From assembly GCA_947378905.1 (NCBI GenBank), contig CANCLV010000051.1, positions 1-7,119 on the forward strand: a stretch of 7,119 bases of DNA, read 5' to 3'. Below, in pieces: positions 1-6,399 of the stretch. A model generated the notes under the pieces. The model was not told where the DNA came from, searched no databases, and worked only from the letters and a program-made list of their open reading frames with translations. A program made the position numbers and the translations under genes. The first letter of the stretch is position 1. Each line of letters opens with the position of its first letter. The stretch is from Opitutia bacterium. GTDB taxonomy: Bacteria > Verrucomicrobiota > Verrucomicrobiia > Opitutales > UBA953.

Positions 1-296
1 TAAGTTTTGATCCTCAGAACGACTCACCAGGAGTTCTAAATACCTATACGGCTGGCTATGGTATTAATTCAGCCCGTCATAATTTTTTAACCGGTGATGC
101 TAATCAGATAAAAGATTTAATGCGCCAGTATGGCATTCTAACCACTCAGTCCGATGGCACTATCATCCACAACGCTGCCCTTATTATCGTCAGTCCTGAG
201 GGCAGGATTATTCATCGTCGTGAGGGCGCACAATTTGACCCAGTCGATGTGGCTGATTATTTCCTTAAGTTAAATCAAGTCTCTCCTGCAAAATGA
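1..296 (+). CDS. SCO1/SenC-family copper chaperone, C-terminal part (5' end outside window)
   Basis: The reading frame with codons starting at position 3 is open from the window edge to a TGA at 294-296, giving 97 visible residues. It begins SFDPQNDSPGVL and continues with HNFLTG, DLMRQYGI, then IIHNAALIIVSPEGRII. This is the C-terminal half of the thioredoxin-like SCO fold: the SFDP-D-P segment, the FLTG turn, and the conserved metal-ligand histidine just before the last strands (codon 168-170). In this family the CxxxC motif and that histidine bind copper, and the protein delivers it to the CuA site of cytochrome c oxidase or acts as a thiol reductant outside the cytoplasm. The CxxxC half and any N-terminal membrane anchor lie upstream of the window, so copper binding cannot be confirmed here. 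The stop overlaps the next start as ATGA, implying cotranscription and translational coupling. The family assignment is strong; the exact role is inferred. Confidence 0.85.
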   Translation, partial: SFDPQNDSPGVLNTYTAGYGINSARHNFLTGDANQIKDLMRQYGILTTQSDGTIIHNAALIIVSPEGRIIHRREGAQFDPVDVADYFLKLNQVSPAK

Positions 297-1156
297 ATAA
301 ACGTCGTCAGCTTATACTGATCTCTATTCTAGCATTGGGACTATTTGTTTTACTGAAATCATTACCCGATACGCACTGTGCGTTATTACATGCCGACCAT
401 CAGCCTGTTTTAGATAGAGGTCTGGAATTCTGCGGTGTGAATGAAGAAGCCAATTTCTATAGTCCAAAAGACTTACAATTTCCGGTAAAAGTTGAAATTA
501 AATTTAATCAGAACGACGGCGAACTGAGATTGGTTAAAAGCGATGGTAAATTGTTTTATGATTATGAAATTGCTTTATCGCATACCCAGAAAGTCCATTT
601 ACACCTAAAACAAAATACTGGCCGTAACGACTATATACACCTTCATCCTGTGTCTGATGATTTGGGTGTTTGGCATTTTAAGTTTCCCGAGGAGTTCTTA
701 AAAGGAAATCCGGGTGGGGCGTTGCAGGCCTATATTGATTTCGTGCCTTTAAGGTCGGGTCGCACGATTTTAGCAGAAGCGTCTGGAACCTGGTCACACG
801 AATCGGAATTACACGACCGAGTGAGTCGGAACAAAATTGAATCTTTTACGGTGACTTCAAACAAGTCGGGTGACTCGGCTACATTGAGGTTTAAACTGGC
901 ATCAGGCGCGTCATCAACGCCTCTCAAGCTAAAGCCGATCATGAGTACTTTAGGTCACGCCGTAATATTTTCGACCGACCCTAAGAAGACGGGCTATGCT
1001 CACATGCACCCATCGCTCGAGGGCCAAGAGTATGAGTCAGAGCCTACCTTAGCCTTTAAGCTGAAGTTACCGGCTGCTGGTGACTACGAGATTTGGATCA
1101 ATATCAATGACGGTGAGAACGACTACTTAGTCGCTCCACTTCACGTCAATAACTAA
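293..1156 (+). CDS. Membrane-anchored histidine-rich protein with two repeated HxHP domains, function unknown
   Basis: This 287-residue protein starts with a basic MNKRR followed by a hydrophobic stretch at about residues 7-21. The stretch reads as a signal anchor or uncleaved signal peptide; no lipobox is seen. The rest should therefore be extracytoplasmic. Two similar segments follow, roughly 76-167 and 195-285. Each has a beta-rich pattern with a histidine-containing strand (SHTQKVHLHL; LGHAVIFS), an HxHP motif (DYIHLHP near 113-119; GYAHMHP near 234-240), an F-K-(F/L)-x-(F/L)P strand and a final strand before the domain end. Cys29 and Cys47 lie between the anchor and the first repeat, in a stretch that also has His28, His33 and His36. 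The start ATG overlaps the stop of the SCO gene, so the two are very probably coexpressed. I infer a periplasmic metal-related role, perhaps copper handling beside SCO, but I do not recognise a characterised family. The stop overlaps the stop of the converging nucleotidyltransferase gene. Confidence 0.85.
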   Translation: MNKRRQLILISILALGLFVLLKSLPDTHCALLHADHQPVLDRGLEFCGVNEEANFYSPKDLQFPVKVEIKFNQNDGELRLVKSDGKLFYDYEIALSHTQKVHLHLKQNTGRNDYIHLHPVSDDLGVWHFKFPEEFLKGNPGGALQAYIDFVPLRSGRTILAEASGTWSHESELHDRVSRNKIESFTVTSNKSGDSATLRFKLASGASSTPLKLKPIMSTLGHAVIFSTDPKKTGYAHMHPSLEGQEYESEPTLAFKLKLPAAGDYEIWININDGENDYLVAPLHVNN

Positions 1157-2058
1157 GCCCAAAGGTTTGAAGGGTAGGAGCCGTCGTTCACCAATTTCTG
1201 AATGCTGGCCTGCACGATGGGTTTATCCTCGCGATAGGTTACACCGAACCAGGATGAGGTGGTACGAAGAACGGCACAATCGCCTTCACCGCTCTTAACG
1301 ATTTCACCAAGGCTCAGCGGAATATAGCACTCACTTTTTAATTCCTGACCTTTTTCGGTTAAGAATTTTTTGAAGAGTGTTTCTAACTGCGGGAAAATAC
1401 TTGGCGTGAAGCCCCACATATTCATCGAAACGGGTTCATCGCCTGTGAGTTTTGTAACCGTACCATCATCAGCGACATTTTGCGCTCCAGAATCTGTTTT
1501 GGCGATTTTCAGAAGTTCTTGGATATCGGTCAGATAACCTTTGTCGTTCTGACGGCAAACACCACGAGCTACTGTACCATGATCGGAAAGCGTGTTTTTT
1601 AATGTGAATCCCACCATGTTGTAATGCGTTTCGTTATTTGCGGTGGTTGAAAGTTTTTTACCGAGTACTGCGTAAGAATCGCGGCCGTAAAAATCGTCAG
1701 CATTGATCACCGCGAAAGGAGTTTTAACTACATCACGTGCACACAAAATCGCATGGGTGGTGCCCCAGGGTTTTTCACGTCCGGCTGGAACTCCAAATCC
1801 CTGAGGAAGTTTGTCGATAGTCTGAAAGGCGTAATCTACTTCGATTTTGTTGGAGAATTTCGTACCAATACGTTCACGAAAATCTTTTTCAAAGTCGGGA
1901 CGAATAATAAACACTACTTTACCAAAGCCAGCACGGATGGCATCGAATACCGAATAATCCAGGATGGTTTCACCCGATGGGCCCATGGAGTCGATTTGTT
2001 TAAGTCCGCCGTAGCGCGAACCCATGCCTGCAGCCATAACGAGGAGTGTTGGTTTCAT
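1153..2058 (-). CDS. Sugar-phosphate nucleotidyltransferase-like protein (NTP_transferase fold)
   Basis: This is a 301-residue cytoplasmic protein with a complete nucleotidyltransferase fold. The N-terminal signature AAGMGSRYGGLKQ (residues 9-21) is the nucleotide-binding loop of the glucose-1-phosphate thymidylyl/uridylyltransferase superfamily. PWGT (97-100) and NADD (119-122) match the base-contacting and Mg2+-binding segments. MNMWGF (212-217) and the C-terminal WFGVTYREDKP (270-280) are typical of a stand-alone subgroup usually annotated simply as nucleotidyltransferase. Such enzymes join a sugar phosphate to a nucleotide, but the sugar and base cannot be read from the sequence. No hexapeptide-repeat acyltransferase domain follows, so it is not GlmU-like. 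The gene starts 4 bp after the valS stop and is surely cotranscribed with it. Upstream of the ATG the strand reads AAAATAAGACC with no Shine-Dalgarno. The TAG stop overlaps the stop of the opposing gene. Confidence 0.88.
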   Translation of the reverse strand: MKPTLLVMAAGMGSRYGGLKQIDSMGPSGETILDYSVFDAIRAGFGKVVFIIRPDFEKDFRERIGTKFSNKIEVDYAFQTIDKLPQGFGVPAGREKPWGTTHAILCARDVVKTPFAVINADDFYGRDSYAVLGKKLSTTANNETHYNMVGFTLKNTLSDHGTVARGVCRQNDKGYLTDIQELLKIAKTDSGAQNVADDGTVTKLTGDEPVSMNMWGFTPSIFPQLETLFKKFLTEKGQELKSECYIPLSLGEIVKSGEGDCAVLRTTSSWFGVTYREDKPIVQASIQKLVNDGSYPSNLWA

Positions 2059-2062
2059 GGTC

Positions 2063-4786
2063 TTATTTTAAGGATGAAAGCATTCGTTTAATTTCGTCAC
2101 GTTTAGCAACAGATTCCGCGAGCTGTTTTCGTGCGCCATCAAGAATGGCTGGCGGAGCTTTGGAGACGAAAGTTTCATTCGAAAGTTTAGCTTCACCAGC
2201 AGAAACGGCTTTCTCGATTTTTTCTAGTTCTTTAGTAAGGCGTATTTTTTCTGCGCCGACATCGATATTCGTACCCATTTCAAGAATCACAGTTCCTAAT
2301 GGAGTCACAGAACCAGGACGATCTGCGGAATGGGTTTCGAAAGTCATCTCTTGAAGACCAGCAACTCGAAAGAGTTTATCTTTATTAGTTTCAAGAATTG
2401 CCTGAGAGGCTGCATCTTTAGCTAAGACGATGATTTTGCTGTCCCGACGATTGGCTTGGTTGGCTTGAGATTTAAGACCGCGCACGGCGACCACGAACTC
2501 TCTCAACTGCGCAACGTCTTGCACCTTCGAGTTGATGAGTTTGATGCCATTTTCACGAAGCGTCTTTAATAAATCTCCACCCAGTCCTGGTGAATGTTTT
2601 TGAATGAAATCAGACTCATTACCGTAGCCGAGTAGGTGCCAAAGTTCCTCAGAAATAAATGGTGCAACAGGGTGGAAGAGTAAGAGGAACTGTCGGATGA
2701 CCAAGTCTTGTACGGCTAAGCAATTATCACGTAAGGCTGGGTCAGCTAGTCGTGCTTTCGAGGCTTCGACGTACCAGTCACAGAAATCGCCCCAGAAGAA
2801 ATTATAAAGAGCTTTAGCGTAGGCGGTGAATTCGTGTTCAGATAGCTGGTTCGCAACTTTATCGGTCAACTCGGCCAATCCATGGATGATTGCGAAGTCA
2901 TCGTCATCTAATTGTGTCGGCTGAATTCTTTTAACGATAGAGAGGAGCGAGGAGTTGTCGAACATCGGTCCCGACATCTGACGGAAGCGTGAAGCGTTCC
3001 AGAGTTTATTGGCAAAATTTCTGCCCTGCGAAACATGATCTTCGTCGAATAATATATCCTGACCTTTAGGAGCGATTAACAATAGTCCAAGTCGTAGACC
3101 ATCCGCGCCAAACTTCGCAATTAAATCAAGCGGCTCGGGTGAGTTGCCGAGTGACTTGGACATTTTGCGACCGAGTTTATCGCGGATAATTCCATTGAAA
3201 TAAACACGCTTAAAGGGAATACGCTGACGAATTTCGTCGTCGGTCAGGGTCTTCTTTTCAGGACCGTGTAATTCGAGTCCAGCGATAATCATGCGTGCGA
3301 CCCAAAGGAAAATGATATCAGGTCCCGTCGCGAGTGCACCCGTAGGATACCAATGACTGAGCTCAGGAGTAGTCTCTCCTGGTTTGCGCCAACCGATTGT
3401 AGCAAGACACCAAAGCCAAGAGGAAGCCCAAGTGTCTAAGACGTCGGGATCTTGTTCCCAATTTTCTGGATCGTTTGGAGGGGTGAGTGAGACGTGACGA
3501 TTCTTCGCGTCGTTACGATCGGCACCTTTGCGATACCAAACCGGAATGCGATGACCCCACCATAATTGGCGACTCACGCACCAGTCTTGAATATTATCTA
3601 ACCAGTGAAGGTAAGTTTTTGTCCAACGTTCAGGATGGAATTTAATCATTCCACTAGTCACTGCACGTTTAGCTTCTTCAATTTTTGGATAATGAATAAA
3701 CCACTGTTCGCTTAAGCGAGGTTCGATAGGGACATCCGCACGCTCAGAATAACCAACGGTATTTTCGTAGGGCTCAATTTTAACTAAGGCCCCTAGTTCT
3801 TCGAGTAACTTAGCGGCCATGTTACGGGCCTTGAATCTTTCAATGCCAGCTAATGGACCGGCCTTTTCATTCATCGTGCCATCAGGATTCATGACATCTA
3901 GGACAGGCAACTGGTGACGCTTACCGATGTCGAAGTCAGTGCGATCGTGGGCTGGAGTAACCTTTAATACACCGGTACCAAAGTCTTTTTCTACTGCGTT
4001 GTCACCGACGATCAGGATTTTCTCACGAGGGAAGGGGCGCCAAACATGGAGTCCGATTAAATCTTTATAACGTTCATCACTCGGGTGTACGGCCACGCCA
4101 GTATCACCAGGAATAGTTTCTGGACGTGTGGTTGAGATCTCGAGATAGGTGCCAGGTTTTTCGACCACCTCGTAACGCATCTTATATAATGAGCCCTTCG
4201 AAGGCTTCATGATTACTTCTTCGTCGGATAAGCCAGTTTGTGAAACCGGGCACCAGTTAACCATGCGTTTACCGCGGTACACGTAGCCACGCTCGTAGAG
4301 CGTGATGAAGGCTTGGAGAACTGCTTGAGAGTAGCCGGCGTCGAGCGTGTGTACTTTGCGATCCCAGTCACAGGAGGCACCTAACTTACGAAGTTGATTT
4401 AAAATAATACCGCCGTGTTTGTCGCGCCACTCCGAGGCTACTTCGATAAATTTTTCACGTCCGAGATCATGACGAGTCTTTCCTGAATTTTGACGTAGAT
4501 CTTTTTCGACGCGAGTTTGGGTAGCGATACCTGCGTGGTCAGTTCCCGGAAGCCATAGCACTGATTTACCTTCTTGGCGGGCACGACGGACCATAATGTC
4601 CTGAAGTGTGTTATTAAGCAGGTGACCCATGTGCAGAACGCCAGTCACATTGGGAGGTGGAATCATCACCGCGAAGGACTCTTTAGTGTGATCTACTTTT
4701 CCAGCGAAGCAGCCAGCCGCAACCCAGCGATCGTACCAGTTTTGCTCAACTCCTTGAGGTTCGTATGACTTTGGGATTTCGGCCAT
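2063..4786 (-). CDS. valS: Valyl-tRNA synthetase
   Basis: This is a 907-residue class I aminoacyl-tRNA synthetase that attaches valine to tRNA-Val in the cytoplasm. It contains PPPNVTG (43-49) followed by the HIGH-type motif HMGH (52-55), GTDHAGIATQ (81-90), and MVNWCPVSQT (175-184). The editing domain has TTRPET (219-224) and the GTGVLKVTPAHDRTDFDIG region (about 270-288), which in this family clears mischarged threonine. The second catalytic half carries DVLDTWASSWLW (448-459) and an exact KMSKS (541-545). An anticodon-binding helical domain follows. The C-terminal arm (about 838-907) is a coiled coil with the hallmark KLSNETFVSKAP (867-878), which identifies ValRS rather than IleRS or LeuRS. 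Length fits the family (about 880-950). The ATG at 4784-4786 is preceded by TCCATCCTAA with no Shine-Dalgarno, but MAEIPKSYEP places the start correctly relative to the usual N-terminus. It leads a two-gene unit with the nucleotidyltransferase and is divergent from the SRP RNA gene. The gap is too short for a T-box leader. Confidence 0.98.
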   Translation of the reverse strand: MAEIPKSYEPQGVEQNWYDRWVAAGCFAGKVDHTKESFAVMIPPPNVTGVLHMGHLLNNTLQDIMVRRARQEGKSVLWLPGTDHAGIATQTRVEKDLRQNSGKTRHDLGREKFIEVASEWRDKHGGIILNQLRKLGASCDWDRKVHTLDAGYSQAVLQAFITLYERGYVYRGKRMVNWCPVSQTGLSDEEVIMKPSKGSLYKMRYEVVEKPGTYLEISTTRPETIPGDTGVAVHPSDERYKDLIGLHVWRPFPREKILIVGDNAVEKDFGTGVLKVTPAHDRTDFDIGKRHQLPVLDVMNPDGTMNEKAGPLAGIERFKARNMAAKLLEELGALVKIEPYENTVGYSERADVPIEPRLSEQWFIHYPKIEEAKRAVTSGMIKFHPERWTKTYLHWLDNIQDWCVSRQLWWGHRIPVWYRKGADRNDAKNRHVSLTPPNDPENWEQDPDVLDTWASSWLWCLATIGWRKPGETTPELSHWYPTGALATGPDIIFLWVARMIIAGLELHGPEKKTLTDDEIRQRIPFKRVYFNGIIRDKLGRKMSKSLGNSPEPLDLIAKFGADGLRLGLLLIAPKGQDILFDEDHVSQGRNFANKLWNASRFRQMSGPMFDNSSLLSIVKRIQPTQLDDDDFAIIHGLAELTDKVANQLSEHEFTAYAKALYNFFWGDFCDWYVEASKARLADPALRDNCLAVQDLVIRQFLLLFHPVAPFISEELWHLLGYGNESDFIQKHSPGLGGDLLKTLRENGIKLINSKVQDVAQLREFVVAVRGLKSQANQANRRDSKIIVLAKDAASQAILETNKDKLFRVAGLQEMTFETHSADRPGSVTPLGTVILEMGTNIDVGAEKIRLTKELEKIEKAVSAGEAKLSNETFVSKAPPAILDGARKQLAESVAKRDEIKRMLSSLK

Positions 4787-4854
4787 TTAGGATGGAAGGA
4801 TTAGGGGGTAAGATGGAGATTGAAAAGCGTTAAGAGATTTACCACACTTAAAGG
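4787..4854. promoter_or_regulatory. Divergent intergenic region between valS and the SRP RNA gene
   Basis: These roughly 70 bp must hold the start signals both for valS (leftward) and for the SRP RNA (rightward), since the two genes are transcribed away from each other and nothing else lies between them. On the valS strand I see no convincing -35/-10 pair and no ribosome binding site. The purine-rich stretch near 4787-4815 on the + strand is pyrimidine-rich on the valS mRNA. The assignment rests on position rather than on recognised motifs. Confidence 0.5.
4820..4848 (+). promoter_or_regulatory. Candidate sigma-70-like promoter for the SRP RNA
   Basis: TTGAAA at 4820-4825 is one mismatch from the consensus -35 box. 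With a 17-bp spacer the -10 position is CACACT (4843-4848), which matches TATAAT at only three of six positions. Initiation six to nine bases downstream would fall near 4854-4857, just where the terminal stem of the SRP RNA begins. Spacing and position fit well, but the -10 box is weak, so this is tentative. Confidence 0.3.
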
Positions 4855-4953
4855 TAAGCTAGGCCCCATGCAACGGGAGCGGGCGAACCCCGCCAGGTCC
4901 GGAAGGAAGCAACGGCAGTCTGATTTCTCGTGTGCCGTGGTAAGCCTAGCCCC
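4855..4953 (+). ncRNA. ffs: Small signal recognition particle RNA (4.5S-type)
   Basis: The segment CAGGTCCGGAAGGAAGCAA (4894-4912) is the near-invariant domain IV of bacterial SRP RNA: a GGAA tetraloop (4901-4904) closed by TCC/GGA, with the asymmetric internal loop that binds the Ffh M domain. GCC (4892-4894) and GGC (4914-4916) pair below it. The ends close in a 7-bp stem, GCTAGGC (4858-4864) with GCCTAGC (4944-4950). The hairpin lacks the Alu domain, so it is the roughly 100-nt form typical of Gram-negative bacteria. The RNA pairs with Ffh to send nascent membrane and secreted proteins to the Sec/YidC machinery. A short T-run (4958-4961) follows the closing stem and may serve in termination. 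Exact ends are uncertain by a few bases. The gene is divergent from valS and convergent with lpd. An open frame on the opposite strand through this region is incidental. Confidence 0.95.
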
Positions 4954-4983
4954 TCAATTTTAAAAGGTAGCCGTCGGATTCGC

Positions 4984-6384
4984 TTAGAGCGAGTGGATGC
5001 TAGTCTTATTGACCGCCATCGCCGCTTCCTTGAAGGATTCGCTGATGGTTGGGTGGGCAAAGCAAGTACGGGCCACGTCTTCAGCGCTACCGCCGTATTC
5101 CATGTGTGCACAGGCAGCAGCAATCATTTCTGAAGCACCGCGTGCGACAATTTGAACTCCTAAAACTTTATCAGTCTTAGCATCGGCAATGACTTTAACA
5201 AATCCAGTGGTTGCATCAGAAGCAATGGCACGACCGTTACCAGCGAGTTGGAATTTACCAATCTTCACTTCAATGTTTTTCGCTTTGGCGTCAGCTTCAA
5301 TCATGCCAACACCTGCTACTTCAGGATCTGTGTAAATGACACCAGGGATAACGTTGTAATTAACATGGCCAGCTTTACCGGCAATAATCTCAGCAGCGGC
5401 AACACCTTCTTCTTCGGCTTTGTGTGCAAGCATGGGGCCAACGACAACATCACCAATCGCGTAAACACCTGGAAGGTTAGTGCGATAGTGGTCATCAATC
5501 ACGATGCGATTTCTTTCATCGAGTTTGAGGCCAGCTTCTTGGGCACCAAGACCGACGGTGTTAGGCTTACGGCCAACTGCGACAAGGATTTTATCAGCAG
5601 GGAATTCTAAAACTTTGCCATCGCGTTCAGCAGTTAGAGCAAAGCCAGCAGCGGTTTTCTTAACGCCAGTCACTTTGGCACCGAGTTCAAATTTGATACC
5701 TTGTTTTTCAAATGCCCCTTGAGCCACTTTAGCAACATCGGTGTCGTAGGCAGGTCCGCCAATGTTAGTTAGCATTTCAACCACGGTGACTTGTGCACCG
5801 AGGCGAGCCCAGACGGATCCAAGTTCGAGTCCGATTGCGCCAGCGCCAACAACGACCATACTAGATGGAACTGATTTCAAGGCGATACCATGGTCAGACG
5901 AAATTACAGTCTCACCGTCAAATTTCATGAAGGGAAGTTCTACCGACGATGAACCCGTTGCGATGATGATGTTCTTCGTTTGTAGGATACGTTCGCCAGC
6001 GGTGCTACGTACTAAAACTTCGCCCGCTTTTCCGAGTCGACCCAACCCGCGAACAATTTCTACGCCTCGCTTGCTCACTAAAAATTCCACACCCTTGTTA
6101 AGCTGGCCGACGACCTTATCCTTATTGGTCATCATTGCAGCTACATCAAAGGTTACTTTCTCGCCGCCGACGATACCGTGCTTTTTGCCGTGGACGATGT
6201 GTTGATATACTTCGGTGGAATGCAGGAGAGCCTTGGAAGGAATGCAACCGACGTTCAGGCAGGTGCCACCCAGGACGGTGTCTTTTTCGACGAGCGCGAC
6301 TTTTAATCCAAGTTGCGCAGCTTTAATAGCGGCGACATAGCCTCCAGGGCCAGAGCCAATAACGACGAGATCAAGTTGTGACAT
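4984..6384 (-). CDS. lpdA: Dihydrolipoyl dehydrogenase (E3)
   Basis: This is a complete 466-residue flavoprotein that reoxidises dihydrolipoamide on E2 and passes the electrons to NAD+ in the 2-oxo acid dehydrogenase complexes. The FAD-binding GSGPGG (10-15) is followed by the redox disulfide motif GGTCLNVGCIPSK with Cys42 and Cys47. The NAD-binding GAGAIG lies at 180-185, and the second FAD motif is GVYAIGDVV (306-314), followed by GPMLAHKAEEEG. The C-terminal dimer interface supplies the catalytic pair His444 and Glu449 in FAHPTISE. No lipoyl domain is fused at the N-terminus. The gene follows sucB by 15 bp, and that gap reads TTTCTAAATAAAAAT before the ATG, with no Shine-Dalgarno. The context makes it E3 of the 2-oxoglutarate dehydrogenase complex, possibly shared with pyruvate dehydrogenase. 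It ends about 30 bp from the oppositely transcribed SRP RNA gene. Confidence 0.97.
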   Translation of the reverse strand: MSQLDLVVIGSGPGGYVAAIKAAQLGLKVALVEKDTVLGGTCLNVGCIPSKALLHSTEVYQHIVHGKKHGIVGGEKVTFDVAAMMTNKDKVVGQLNKGVEFLVSKRGVEIVRGLGRLGKAGEVLVRSTAGERILQTKNIIIATGSSSVELPFMKFDGETVISSDHGIALKSVPSSMVVVGAGAIGLELGSVWARLGAQVTVVEMLTNIGGPAYDTDVAKVAQGAFEKQGIKFELGAKVTGVKKTAAGFALTAERDGKVLEFPADKILVAVGRKPNTVGLGAQEAGLKLDERNRIVIDDHYRTNLPGVYAIGDVVVGPMLAHKAEEEGVAAAEIIAGKAGHVNYNVIPGVIYTDPEVAGVGMIEADAKAKNIEVKIGKFQLAGNGRAIASDATTGFVKVIADAKTDKVLGVQIVARGASEMIAAACAHMEYGGSAEDVARTCFAHPTISESFKEAAMAVNKTSIHSL

Positions 6385-6399
6385 ATTTTTATTTAGAAA

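Noticed and set aside
1753..2354. Overlapping + strand open frames antisense to the nucleotidyltransferase and valS 3' ends
   Set aside because: They are shadows of well-supported - strand genes, with no recognisable domains or start signals.
4787..4857. T-box or other leader riboswitch controlling valS
   Set aside because: The leader can be at most about 70 nt before it enters the SRP RNA gene, too short for a T-box, and no T-box core sequence or specifier stem is visible.
4978..4994. Hairpin ATTCGCT-TAG-AGCGAGT over the lpdA stop as a terminator
   Set aside because: The 7-bp stem has a G-U pair on the + strand and a C-A mismatch on the - strand, and neither side is directly followed by a T-run, so it is not a convincing intrinsic terminator for either lpdA or the SRP RNA.
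4848..5123. 91-residue open frame on the - strand across the SRP RNA and the lpdA 3' end
   Set aside because: It is composed of antisense SRP RNA plus an out-of-frame part of lpdA, its sequence is arginine/proline-rich with no domain pattern, and both real genes underneath are certain.
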